Shown here one piece after another: positions 25,959 through 33,939 of a stretch of DNA of 64,000 nt. The DNA is taken from assembly GCF_004920835.1 (NCBI RefSeq), contig NZ_QFHO01000002.1:1-64000 (forward strand), written 5' to 3'. The stretch is from Stenotrophomonas maltophilia (lineage in GTDB: Bacteria > Pseudomonadota > Gammaproteobacteria > Xanthomonadales > Xanthomonadaceae). The notes under the pieces are model-generated. The model ran no database searches. It saw nothing but the letters and a program-made list of their open reading frames with translations, and had not been told where the DNA came from. Position numbers and translations under genes: made by a program. The first letter of the stretch is position 1, and each line of letters starts with the position of its first letter.

Positions 25959-26204
25959 TGCAGATCTCCTGAAACAATGGGTCGCACGGGTCTTCAAAAG
26001 CAAAACGCGCGTCATCACGCGCGCTTGGGGCAGGCTCGTGCAGCGGACTTCCAACTCGATGCTAGCACTTGTTTTTTTGCGCGATAACCCCGCAGAAACC
26101 TGCTGCATAGCAGCATTTTGCGCGACGTTCGCCGCGAAGCGCGCCGGCTCGCAGACGCTGGACGTACAATGCGCGCCATTGTCGACCTGTTGCCGCCCAC
26201 TGCC
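25959..26204. promoter_or_regulatory. Divergent control region between the aminotransferase and queA
   Basis: No gene was seen in these 246 bases. In the aminotransferase leader (minus strand) CGCGCGTGATGACGCGCG at about 26004-26021 forms a strong stem followed by TTTTGCTTTT, an attenuator-like shape. Toward queA there is TACAAT at 26165-26170, a good -10 hexamer. Confidence 0.5.
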
Positions 26205-27236
26205 TTGAAGAAGTCCGATTTCAACTACGACCTGCCGGCTGAACTGATCGCGCAGGCGCCCTTGGCCGAACGTTCCGCAAGCCGCCTGCTGCTGGTGCCG
26301 CAAGCCCCCGCCGCCTTCACCGATCTGCAGGTGCGAGACCTGCCGTCGCTGCTGCAGCCGGGCGATCTGCTGGTGTTCAACGACACCCGGGTGATACCGG
26401 CGCGCCTGTTCGGGCAGAAGGCCAGCGGTGGCCGCGTCGAGATCCTGATCGAGCGCCTGCTCGGCGGCCAGCAGGCACGTGCCCAGGTGGGCGCCAGCAA
26501 GTCGCCCAAGGCCGGCAGCCGCATTGCGCTGGATGCCGGTGGCGAAGCCGAGGTGCTGGGCCGCGATGGCGAGTTCTATGTGCTGCAGTTCCATGTGCCG
26601 GAATCGCTGGAGCAGTGGCTGCTGCATGCCGGTCGCCTGCCGCTGCCGCCCTACATCCAGCGCGAGCCGGGTGTGGACGACCGCGAGCGCTACCAGACTG
26701 TGTTCGCGCGTGAAGTGGGCGCGGTGGCGGCGCCGACAGCCGGCCTGCATTTCGACGAACCGCTGCTGGCCGCGCTGAAGGACAAGGGCGTGGACTTTGG
26801 CCACGTCACCCTGCACGTGGGTGCGGGCACCTTCCAGCCGGTGCGTGCCGATGACCTGAAGGACCACGTGATGCACCGCGAGTGGCTGAACGTGGGTGCC
26901 GAGCTGGTGCAGCAGGTACGGCGCACGCGCGCCGCCGGCGGCCGGGTGATCGGCGTCGGTACCACCGTGGTGCGCGCGCTGGAAAGCGCGATGCGCGATG
27001 GCGAACTGCTGCCGTTTGCTGGTGAAACGCAGATCTTCATCACCCCGGGCTACCGCATCCGCAGCGTCGACGCGATGGTGACCAACTTCCATCTGCCGGA
27101 AAGCACGCTGCTGATGATGATTTCCGCGTTCGCCGGCAAGGAGCGCGTGTTCGATGCCTACCAGCACGCGATCGCGCAGCGCTACCGCTTCTTCAGCTAC
27201 GGCGACGCCATGCTGCTGTTCCCGCAGGCGGGGTAG
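26205..27236 (+). CDS. queA: S-adenosylmethionine:tRNA ribosyltransferase-isomerase QueA
   Basis: A 343-residue QueA, which adds the cyclopentenediol ring from S-adenosylmethionine to preQ1 in tRNA during queuosine synthesis. Family blocks are FNYDLPAELIAQAPLAERS, LLVFNDTRVIPARLFGQK, APTAGLHFDEPLLAALK, HVTLHVGAGTFQPVR and VGTTVVRALES. The start is taken as TTG 26205, where the family usually begins (x-KKSDF-YDLP). An in-frame ATG at 26169 overlaps the TACAAT promoter hexamer and is less likely. tgt, the preceding step of the pathway, follows downstream after a SMAG pair. Confidence 0.9.
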   Translation: MKKSDFNYDLPAELIAQAPLAERSASRLLLVPQAPAAFTDLQVRDLPSLLQPGDLLVFNDTRVIPARLFGQKASGGRVEILIERLLGGQQARAQVGASKSPKAGSRIALDAGGEAEVLGRDGEFYVLQFHVPESLEQWLLHAGRLPLPPYIQREPGVDDRERYQTVFAREVGAVAAPTAGLHFDEPLLAALKDKGVDFGHVTLHVGAGTFQPVRADDLKDHVMHREWLNVGAELVQQVRRTRAAGGRVIGVGTTVVRALESAMRDGELLPFAGETQIFITPGYRIRSVDAMVTNFHLPESTLLMMISAFAGKERVFDAYQHAIAQRYRFFSYGDAMLLFPQAG

Positions 27237-27237
27237 G

Positions 27238-27306
27238 GTAGCGCCGGGCCATGCCCGGCGAGCACGCCGTGCGGCCCAAGAGCCGCCGGACGTGGCCCGG
27301 CGCTAC
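27238..27306. repeat. Inverted pair of SMAG-like units between queA and tgt
   Basis: GTAGCGCCGGGCCATGCCCGGCG (27238-27260) and its inverse ending CCGGCGCTAC (27285-27306) can fold singly or as one long hairpin. It begins one base after the queA stop. Confidence 0.85.
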
Positions 27307-27362
27307 CTGTAGGTGCCGCGTTTGGGGGACAATAGGCGACTATTTGCCCGAATGACCGCTCC

Positions 27363-28493
27363 ATGTCCCGATTGCAGTTCCAGCTCCAGACCCGCGACGG
27401 CCGTGCCCGCCGTGGCCGCCTGACCTTCCCGCGTGGCACGGTGGAAACGCCGGCCTTCATGCCGGTGGGTACCTATGGCTCGGTCAAGGGCATCCTGCCG
27501 GACCAGGTGCGTGCGTTGGGTGCCGAGATCATCCTCGGCAATACCTTCCACCTGTACCTGCGGCCGGGCCTGGACATCATCGCCGACCACGGCGGCCTGC
27601 ATGGCTTCTGCCGCTGGGCTGGCCCGATCCTGACCGACTCCGGCGGCTTCCAGGTGTTCTCGCTGGCCCACCGTCGCAAGATCACCGAGCAGGGCGTGAC
27701 CTTCGCCTCGCCAACCGACGGTGCCCGGGTGTTCCTGGGCCCGGAAGAGAGCATGAAGATCCAGAAGGTGCTCGATTCGGATGTGGTGATGATCTTCGAC
27801 GAGTGCACCCCGTACCCGGCCACCGAGGATGTGGCGCGCCGCTCGATGGAGCTGAGCCTGCGCTGGGCCCAGCGCAGCCGCAACGCGCATGACGAGCTCG
27901 GCAACGACGCGGCCCTGTTCGGCATCGTCCAGGGCGGCGTGCACACCGACCTGCGCAGCCGCTCGGCCGATGCCCTGCAGGCGATCGGCTTCGACGGCTA
28001 TGCCATCGGCGGCCTGGCCGTGGGCGAGCCCGAAGACGAGCGCAACGCCATGCTCGACCACCTGGACCCGGAACTGCCCGCTGACCGCCCGCGCTACCTG
28101 ATGGGCGTGGGCCGGCCGGAGGACCTGGTCGAGGGTGTCGCACGTGGCGTGGACATGTTCGACTGCGTGATGCCCACCCGCAACGCGCGCAACGGCCACT
28201 ATTTCACCTCGTTCGGCACCGTTCGCATCCGTAATTCCCAGTACGCGCGCGACATGGACCCGATCGAGCCGGGCTGCGGCTGCGTGGCCTGCACCGGCGG
28301 CTACACCCGGTCCTACCTGCGCCACCTGGACCGCTGCAACGAGATGCTGGCGCCGATGCTGGGCACCCTGCATAACCTGTTCTATTACGAAAAGCTCATG
28401 GCCGACATCCGCGCGGCGATCGAGGCGGGAACCTTCCTGGCCTTCCGTGAGTCTTTCTACACGGCACGCGGGGCGGCCGCGCCGCCCCTGTAA
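27363..28493 (+). CDS. tgt: tRNA-guanine transglycosylase
   Basis: A 376-residue TGT, which swaps guanine 34 for preQ1 in tRNAs with a GUN anticodon. Catalytic Asp 92 lies in [11 protein letters not shown]. The second active-site Asp lies in [14 protein letters not shown]. The zinc site is [18 protein letters not shown]. The TIM-barrel motif [13 protein letters not shown] is intact. With queA just upstream it forms the queuosine cluster, followed by the Sec accessory genes as in E. coli (queA-tgt-yajC-secD-secF). Confidence 0.97.
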   Translation: MSRLQFQLQTRDGRARRGRLTFPRGTVETPAFMPVGTYGSVKGILPDQVRALGAEIILGNTFHLYLRPGLDIIADHGGLHGFCRWAGPILTDSGGFQVFSLAHRRKITEQGVTFASPTDGARVFLGPEESMKIQKVLDSDVVMIFDECTPYPATEDVARRSMELSLRWAQRSRNAHDELGNDAALFGIVQGGVHTDLRSRSADALQAIGFDGYAIGGLAVGEPEDERNAMLDHLDPELPADRPRYLMGVGRPEDLVEGVARGVDMFDCVMPTRNARNGHYFTSFGTVRIRNSQYARDMDPIEPGCGCVACTGGYTRSYLRHLDRCNEMLAPMLGTLHNLFYYEKLMADIRAAIEAGTFLAFRESFYTARGAAAPPL

Positions 28494-28627
28494 CCCGAAC
28501 ACCCCCTGCCAAACGGCCCAAGGACGAATGCCCGGGGCCGTGGCATACTTCAAGGCTGACCCAGATCCGCGGTCGACACCTCGTGCCCGTGAAAGGGCCG
28601 AAGCGCCGCCCAACCAAAGGACCAACG

Positions 28628-28972
28628 ATGAACCTGCTTGCCTTCCTGATTCCCGCCGCCCACGCCCAGGCCGCCGGCGGCCAACCGCAGGGCATGGGCC
28701 TGACCACGCTGCTGTTCCCGGTCATCCTGATCGCCATCATGTACTTCCTGATGATCCGCCCGCAGATGAAGCGGCAGAAGGAGCACAAGTCCATGCTGGA
28801 GAAGATCAAGCGTGGCGACGAAGTGCTGACCAACGGCGGCATCGCCGGCAAGGTCACCGACATCGGCGACAACTTCGTCACCATCGAAGTGGCCGAGAAC
28901 GTGCGCATCCGCGTGCAGAAGGGCGCTGTTGGCAGCGTGCTGCCGACCGGCACCCTGGATTCGGCCAAGTAA
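28628..28972 (+). CDS. yajC: Sec translocase accessory subunit YajC
   Basis: A 114-residue membrane protein with one transmembrane helix (TTLLFPVILIAIMYFLMIRP) followed by the YajC cytoplasmic domain (QKEHKSMLEKIKRGDEVLTN, then GGIAGKVTDIGDNFVTIEV). YajC joins SecD and SecF in the complex that aids proton-driven protein export. The ATG at 28628 gives the normal family length. It is first in a yajC-secD-secF operon. Confidence 0.95.
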   Translation: MNLLAFLIPAAHAQAAGGQPQGMGLTTLLFPVILIAIMYFLMIRPQMKRQKEHKSMLEKIKRGDEVLTNGGIAGKVTDIGDNFVTIEVAENVRIRVQKGAVGSVLPTGTLDSAK

Positions 28973-28996
28973 GCCACTCCCTTTCCGAAGCACAAC

Positions 28997-29020
28997 CGCG
29001 GCGCCGGGGATGGCGCCGCG
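28997..29020 (+). promoter_or_regulatory. Hairpin in the yajC-secD intercistronic space
   Basis: CGCGGCGCC and GGCGCCGCG make a perfect 9 bp GC stem around six bases. It lies 13 bases before the secD ATG, where it could limit translation or mark an RNA processing point. Inference. Confidence 0.5.
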
Positions 29021-29033
29021 CGGGACCCAAGCA

Positions 29034-30890
29034 ATGCTCGAATTTCCACGCTGGAAGTACGTCGTCATCCTGATCGTACTGGCGCTCAGCGCGCTGTACG
29101 CGCTGCCCAACATCTACCAGAAGGACCCGGCCATCCAGATCACCGCCAACCGTGGCGGGCAGATCGACGATGCGCTGCGTGACCGTGTGCTGGCCGACCT
29201 GAAGAAGGCCGGCGTGGACGCCGTTGGTGCCGAGAAGGAAGGGGAGAGCCTGATCGTCCGCCTGCCGGACCTGAAGGCGCAGTCCGCTGCCAGCGACGCC
29301 CTGCGTGACACCGTCGGTGAGAACTACACCGTGGCCCTGAACCTGGCCTCGACCGTGCCGGACTGGCTGGCCAACCTCGGTGGTCGCCCGATGGTGCTGG
29401 GCCTGGACCTTCAGGGTGGCGTGCACTTCGTGCTGCAGGTCGACCAGAAGGCCGCCCTGGACAAGCGCCTGGATGCCTACACCGAAGACGTGCGCAGCAC
29501 CCTGCGTGATGCGCGCATCCCGTACCAGTCGGTGGAACGCCGCGCTGACAACAGCATCGTGGCCAACCTGAGCCCGTCCGCCGGTGACGATGCCGCGCAG
29601 CGCGCCCGTGCCGCCCTGGTCAAGGCGCAGCCGACCCTCGGCTACGACATCAGTGGCAACCGCATTACGGTGACCGTGCCGGAAACCGAGATCACCCAGA
29701 TCGCCAACGGCGCCATCGAGCAGAACATCAACACCCTGCGCAACCGTGTGAACCAGCTCGGCGTGGCCGAGCCGATCATCCAGCGCCAGGGTGCCGACCG
29801 CGTGGTCGTTCAGCTGCCGGGCGTGCAGGACACCGCCGAAGCCAAGCGCATGATCGGCGCCACCGCCACCCTGGAATACCGTGCGGTGGTCGAGGGCAAC
29901 GCGCAGGACGCCATCACCGCCGGCCGCATCCCGCCGGAGGCGAAGGTCTACCAGCAGCGTGATGGCCGCGGCCCGATCCTGCTGAACAAGCGCGTGATCG
30001 TCACCGGTGACCAGATGGTCGGCGCGCAGGCGGTGACTGATTCGAACAGTGGCTCCCCGGCAGTCAGCGTGACGCTGAACAACGTCGGCGGCCAGCGCAT
30101 GTTCGACTTCACCAGTGCCAACGTGAACAAGCCGATGGCGGTGGTCTATACCGAGCGCGTGCCGACCGTGACCGTCGTTGACGGCCAAGAAGTGCGTGGC
30201 TTCAAGGTCAACGAGGAAGTGATCTCGGTGGCCAACATCAACGGCGTGTTCGGCAAGAACTTCCAGACCACCGGCCTGCAGAAGAAGGAAGCCGAGGACC
30301 TGGCCAAGCTGCTGAAGTCCGGCTCCCTGGCGGCGCCGATGGACTTCGTCGAAGAGCGCGTGGTCGGCCCGAGCCTGGGCGCCGAGAACGTCAAGAACGG
30401 TATGCGCGCGGTCGTGTTCGCATTCCTGTTCACCCTGGTGTTCTTCAGCGTCTACTACCGCATGTTCGGTGTGATCACCTCGATCGCGATGCTGTTCAAC
30501 CTGCTGATCGTGGTCGCGGTGATGTCGCTCTTCGGTGCGACCATGACCCTGCCGGGCTTCGCCGGCCTGGCGTTGTCGGTCGGCCTGTCGGTCGACGCCA
30601 ACGTGCTGATCAACGAACGTATCCGTGAAGAACTGCGTGCCGGCGTGCCGGGCAAGACCGCGATCGTGACCGGTTACGAACGTGCTTCGGGCACCATCCT
30701 CGACGCCAACCTGACCGGCCTGATCGTCGGTGTGGCGCTGTTCGCATTCGGTACCGGTCCGCTGAAGGGCTTCGCGCTGACCATGATCATCGGTATTTTC
30801 GCCTCCATGTTCACCGCGATCACCGTGTCGCGTGCACTGGCGACGCTGATCTACGGCCGCCGCAAGAAGCTCCAGAACGTGGCCATCTGA
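29034..30890 (+). CDS. secD: Protein translocase subunit SecD
   Basis: A 618-residue RND-superfamily membrane protein that with SecF uses the proton gradient to pull exported proteins into the periplasm. It has an N-terminal membrane helix (YVVILIVLALSALYALPNIY), a large periplasmic P1 region (LGLDLQGGVHFVLQVD, TLRNRVNQLGVAEPIIQRQG), then five C-terminal membrane segments with the conserved GLSVDANVLINERIREELR. The ATG at 29034 starts MLEFPRWKY, the usual SecD N-terminus. Confidence 0.96.
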   Translation: MLEFPRWKYVVILIVLALSALYALPNIYQKDPAIQITANRGGQIDDALRDRVLADLKKAGVDAVGAEKEGESLIVRLPDLKAQSAASDALRDTVGENYTVALNLASTVPDWLANLGGRPMVLGLDLQGGVHFVLQVDQKAALDKRLDAYTEDVRSTLRDARIPYQSVERRADNSIVANLSPSAGDDAAQRARAALVKAQPTLGYDISGNRITVTVPETEITQIANGAIEQNINTLRNRVNQLGVAEPIIQRQGADRVVVQLPGVQDTAEAKRMIGATATLEYRAVVEGNAQDAITAGRIPPEAKVYQQRDGRGPILLNKRVIVTGDQMVGAQAVTDSNSGSPAVSVTLNNVGGQRMFDFTSANVNKPMAVVYTERVPTVTVVDGQEVRGFKVNEEVISVANINGVFGKNFQTTGLQKKEAEDLAKLLKSGSLAAPMDFVEERVVGPSLGAENVKNGMRAVVFAFLFTLVFFSVYYRMFGVITSIAMLFNLLIVVAVMSLFGATMTLPGFAGLALSVGLSVDANVLINERIREELRAGVPGKTAIVTGYERASGTILDANLTGLIVGVALFAFGTGPLKGFALTMIIGIFASMFTAITVSRALATLIYGRRKKLQNVAI

Positions 30891-30905
30891 CGGGACGACA
30901 CGCAC

Positions 30906-31886
30906 ATGAAACTGTTTCCGCTGCACATCCTCCCGAACGACACCAAGATCGACTTCATGCGCTGGCGCCATGTCGCGATGGTCGTCACGATCATCGTGTT
31001 CCTGGCCTCGATCGCCATCATCGGCTTCAAGGGCTTCAACTACGCCCTGGACTTCACCGGCGGCACCCTGATCGAAGCCCGCTTCGACAAGGCGGTGGAC
31101 GTCGAGCAGGTCCGTACCAAGCTCGAAGAGAGTGGCTTCGACGGCGCCCAGGTACAGAGTGTTGGTGGCAACACCGATCTGCTGATCCGCCTGGCCCCGC
31201 ACGGTGAGCACGCCCCGGGCACCGGCGATGCCGCGCACGAGGACAAGGCCACCGCCGCGGCCGTAGTGAAGGCGCTGTCCACCGCTGACAACCAGGCTAC
31301 GGTGCTGCGCAATGAGTTCGTGGGTCCGCAGATCGGCAAGGACCTGGCGATGAATGGCCTGTACGCCACCATCTTCATGCTGGCCGGCTTCCTGATCTAC
31401 ATCGCGGTGCGCTTCGAATGGAAGTTCGCGGTCACCGCCAGCATCGTGGCGATGTTCGACCTGATCGTGACGGTGGCTTATGTGTCCCTGCTGGGCCGTG
31501 AGTTCGACCTGACCGTGCTGGCCGGCCTGCTGTCGGTGATGGGCTTTGCGATCAACGACATCATCGTGGTCTTCGACCGCGTCCGCGAGAACTTCCGCAG
31601 CCTGCGCGTGGACTCGATGGAAGTGCTGAACCGTTCGATCAACCAGACGCTGTCGCGTACGGTGATCACGGCTGTGATGTTCTTCCTGTCAGCGCTTGCC
31701 CTGTACATGTACGGCGGCAGCTCGATGGAAGGCCTGGCTGAGACGCACATGATCGGCGCGGTGATCGTCGTGCTGTCCTCGATCCTGGTGGCGGTGCCGA
31801 TGCTGACGATCGGTTTCCTGCGCGTGAGCAAGCAGGACCTGCTGCCGAAGGCGAAGGACGTCGAGGCATTGGCCCGTCGCCCGTAG
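30906..31886 (+). CDS. secF: Protein translocase subunit SecF
   Basis: A 326-residue partner of SecD with six membrane segments. Family motifs include the first helix, the periplasmic start GFNYALDFTGGTLIEARFD, and the segment MGFAINDIIVVFDRVRENFR that mirrors the Asp-containing helix of SecD. It starts 15 bases after secD and the pair share one transcript that ends at the terminator beginning 27 bases after the stop. Confidence 0.96.
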   Translation: MKLFPLHILPNDTKIDFMRWRHVAMVVTIIVFLASIAIIGFKGFNYALDFTGGTLIEARFDKAVDVEQVRTKLEESGFDGAQVQSVGGNTDLLIRLAPHGEHAPGTGDAAHEDKATAAAVVKALSTADNQATVLRNEFVGPQIGKDLAMNGLYATIFMLAGFLIYIAVRFEWKFAVTASIVAMFDLIVTVAYVSLLGREFDLTVLAGLLSVMGFAINDIIVVFDRVRENFRSLRVDSMEVLNRSINQTLSRTVITAVMFFLSALALYMYGGSSMEGLAETHMIGAVIVVLSSILVAVPMLTIGFLRVSKQDLLPKAKDVEALARRP

Positions 31887-31912
31887 GCACCTACTGCATG
31901 CAGCACACAGAG

Positions 31913-31937
31913 AACCCCGCGCAAGCGGGGTTTTTTG
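31913..31937 (+). terminator. Rho-independent terminator of yajC-secDF
   Basis: AACCCCGC, GCAA loop and GCGGGGTT followed by six T residues, directly before LSP copy B. Confidence 0.9.
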
Positions 31938-31940
31938 TTG

Positions 31941-32125
31941 GCAGGGCGGCGCCCTGCACCTGCCGAAGCAACAGCAACAGCCAAATCCAAAGCGAAGCGG
32001 CATTCCGTGGGATGGCGGGGCACTGTGAGTTTGCGGGGACGCCGTAAACCCATCCATGGGGGCTTGGTCGCCGCATCCATGCGGCTCACACCCCGCAAAC
32101 CCACAGTGCCCCGCCTTCGACAGGT
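31941..32125 (+). repeat. LSP element copy B
   Basis: This starts with the GCAGGGC...GCCCTGCACCTGC end box and CAACAGCAACAG, then the stem. Arms 32014-32038 and 32091-32115 pair at 24 of 25 positions. The loop contains CCCATCCATGGGGGCTTGG and a small CCGCATCCATGCGG hairpin. It ends in CCTTCGACAG. With copy C it forms a tail-to-tail composite. No coding capacity was found in 31938-32571 other than chance frames. Confidence 0.8.
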
Positions 32126-32139
32126 TCACGCGGCTGTTG

Positions 32140-32164
32140 GTGGGTGCCGACCGTTGGTCGGCAC
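32140..32164. repeat. SMAG-related unit in the B-C spacer
   Basis: GTGGGTGCCGACCGTTGGTCGGCAC: a GTGG-headed stem-loop of the same design as the GTAG units. Confidence 0.6.
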
Positions 32165-32190
32165 ATCTGTCAGATATCGATACAAACAAA

Positions 32191-32233
32191 TGGGGGCAGA
32201 TCCGTTTTCCTTCGGAAAACGGATCTGCCCCCA
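32191..32233. repeat. Perfect 20 bp hairpin, GGGGGCAGATCC type
   Basis: TGGGGGCAGATCCGTTTTCC, loop TTC, and the exact reverse complement. Same class as the hairpin at 2429-2469. It sits in the middle of the LSP B-C composite. Confidence 0.85.
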
Positions 32234-32243
32234 AGAGCTGTTC

Positions 32244-32433
32244 CGACAGATCGCGGAAGACTGTCGAAGGCGGGGTGGGTCCGGTGGAGGGGGTGTGAGC
32301 GGCATGGATGCCGCGACCAAGCCCCCATGGACGGGTTCACGGCGTCCCCCTCCACCGGACCCACCCCGCCATCTCACAGGAACCCAGCTTTTGACGTTGC
32401 TCCGGTCTCTGCAGGTGCAGGGTGCAACCCTGC
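32244..32433 (-). repeat. LSP element copy C (inverse orientation)
   Basis: The left end CGACAG...CTGTCGAAGG is the inverse of the copy B right end. Arms 32269-32293 and 32346-32370 are perfect 25 bp reverse complements. The loop is the inverse of the B loop. The right end runs through GACGTTGC to the GCAGGTGCAGGGTGCAACCCTGC box. Confidence 0.8.
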
Positions 32434-32462
32434 AAAACACCACCACCCTACGCCAGCGTCGG

Positions 32463-32491
32463 TTGTGCAATCTTCCCCCGCGCACTACGAT
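32463..32491 (+). promoter_or_regulatory. Sigma-70-type promoter of fabV
   Basis: TTGTGC (32463-32468), a 17-base spacer and TACGAT (32486-32491). Start of transcription would be near 32498, giving a leader of about 74 bases that includes a CGCGCGC-rich stem. Confidence 0.55.
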
Positions 32492-32571
32492 CCTGCGGTT
32501 CGCGCGCGCAGGCGCGCGCCCGTATTCCTGCTGAGCGCCCCGCGCGCCGCATCTGCCAACCCGAGGTATCC

Positions 32572-33831
32572 ATGGTCATCAAACCGCGCGTCCGCGGCTT
32601 CATCTGCGTCACCACCCACCCGACCGGCTGCGAGGCCGCCGTCAAGCAGCAGGTCGACTACATCCGTGCGCGCCCGCCGATCCAGAACGGCCCCAAGCGC
32701 GTGCTGGTGATCGGTGCCTCTACCGGCTACGGCTTGGCTGCGCGCATCACCGCGGCGTTCGGCAGCGGCGCGGCGACCCTGGGCATCTTCTTCGAGCGCC
32801 CTGGCACCGAGAGCAAGCCGGGCACTGCGGGCTGGTACAACTCCGCCGCGTTCCACAAGTACGCCGACGAAGCCGGCCTGTACGCCAAGAGCATCAACGG
32901 CGATGCCTTCTCCGATGAAGTGAAGGCCAGGACCATCGAGATGATCAAGGCCGATCTCGGCCAAGTGGATCAGGTGGTCTACAGCCTGGCCGCGCCGCGT
33001 CGCAAGCACCCGAAGACCGGTGAAATCATCAGCTCGACGCTGAAGCCGATCGGCGAGCCGATCACCCTGCGCGGGCTGGACACCGACAAGGAAGTGCTGA
33101 CCGAGACCCACCTGCAGCCGGCCACGGCCGAGGAAATCGCCGGCACGGTCGCGGTGATGGGCGGTGAGGACTGGCAGATGTGGATCGACGCGCTGGCCGA
33201 TGCCGGCGTGCTGGCCAACGGCTGCACCACCACTGCCTTCACCTACGTGGGTGAAGAGATCACCCAGGCCATTTACTGGAACGGTTCGATCGGCGCGGCC
33301 AAGAAAGACCTGGACACCAAGGTGCTGAGCCTGCGCGAGAAGTTGGCCAAGATCGGTGGCGACGCGCGCGTGTCAGTGCTCAAGGCGGTAGTCACCCAGG
33401 CCAGCTCGGCCATTCCGACCATGCCGCTGTACCTGTCGCTGCTGTTCAAGGTGATGAAGGAAAAGGGTACCCACGAAGGCTGCATCGAACAGCTCGATGT
33501 GCTCTACGACATCCTCTACGGTGCCAGCGCCGATGGCGTGGCGGTCGATCGCCTGCGCCACGACCTGGTTGATGGTGACGGCAACAAGGTCGCGCTCATC
33601 GACGAAGAAGGCCGCCTGCGTGCGGACTACAAGGAAATGGCGGCGGACGTGCAGGGCAAGGTTGTCGCGCTGTGGCCGCAGGTGACCAACGAGAACCTGT
33701 ACGAGATCAGCGACCTGGCCGGCTACAAGGCCGACTTCCTGCGCCTGTTCGGCTTTGGCGTGGAGGGAGTCGATTACGAGGCCGACGTCAACCCCGACGT
33801 GAAGATCGACAACCTGGTCGATCTGACCTGA
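32572..33831 (+). CDS. fabV: Trans-2-enoyl-ACP reductase FabV
   Basis: A 419-residue FabV, which performs the last reduction of the fatty acid elongation cycle with NADH. The N-terminal nucleotide-binding motif is [16 protein letters not shown]. The catalytic pair is Tyr 235 and Lys 244 in the Y-x8-K spacing ([13 protein letters not shown]), the mark that separates FabV from FabI. Enzymes of this family tolerate triclosan, and FabV is the usual reductase of xanthomonads. It is monocistronic, with its own promoter and terminator. Confidence 0.96.
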   Translation: MVIKPRVRGFICVTTHPTGCEAAVKQQVDYIRARPPIQNGPKRVLVIGASTGYGLAARITAAFGSGAATLGIFFERPGTESKPGTAGWYNSAAFHKYADEAGLYAKSINGDAFSDEVKARTIEMIKADLGQVDQVVYSLAAPRRKHPKTGEIISSTLKPIGEPITLRGLDTDKEVLTETHLQPATAEEIAGTVAVMGGEDWQMWIDALADAGVLANGCTTTAFTYVGEEITQAIYWNGSIGAAKKDLDTKVLSLREKLAKIGGDARVSVLKAVVTQASSAIPTMPLYLSLLFKVMKEKGTHEGCIEQLDVLYDILYGASADGVAVDRLRHDLVDGDGNKVALIDEEGRLRADYKEMAADVQGKVVALWPQVTNENLYEISDLAGYKADFLRLFGFGVEGVDYEADVNPDVKIDNLVDLT

Positions 33832-33837
33832 TCAAGC

Positions 33838-33868
33838 AAAAGGCCGGCGAAAGCCGGCCTTCACTTTT
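33838..33868 (+). terminator. Rho-independent terminator of fabV
   Basis: AAGGCCGGC, GAAA loop, GCCGGCCTT, then CACTTTT. Confidence 0.85.
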
Positions 33869-33869
33869 G

Positions 33870-33933
33870 GTAGTGCCGGCCGCTGGCCGGCAACCCCGGG
33901 TACCTGAGGCTGCCGGCCAGCGGCCGGCACTAC
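33870..33933. repeat. Inverted pair of SMAG-like units
   Basis: GTAGTGCCGGCCGCTGGCCGGC (33870-33891) and the inverse unit ending CCGGCACTAC (33911-33933), between the convergent fabV and fimX genes. Confidence 0.85.
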
Positions 33934-33939
33934 CATCGG

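Noticed and set aside
24462..27167. A 901-codon minus-strand frame joining the aminotransferase with an upstream extension over queA
   Set aside because: Only the part up to 25958 is conserved-looking and has a ribosome site; the rest is antisense to queA.
32140..32571. Small open frames between secF and fabV
   Set aside because: They lie inside the LSP palindromes, lack ribosome sites and mirror each other on both strands as expected of inverted repeats.
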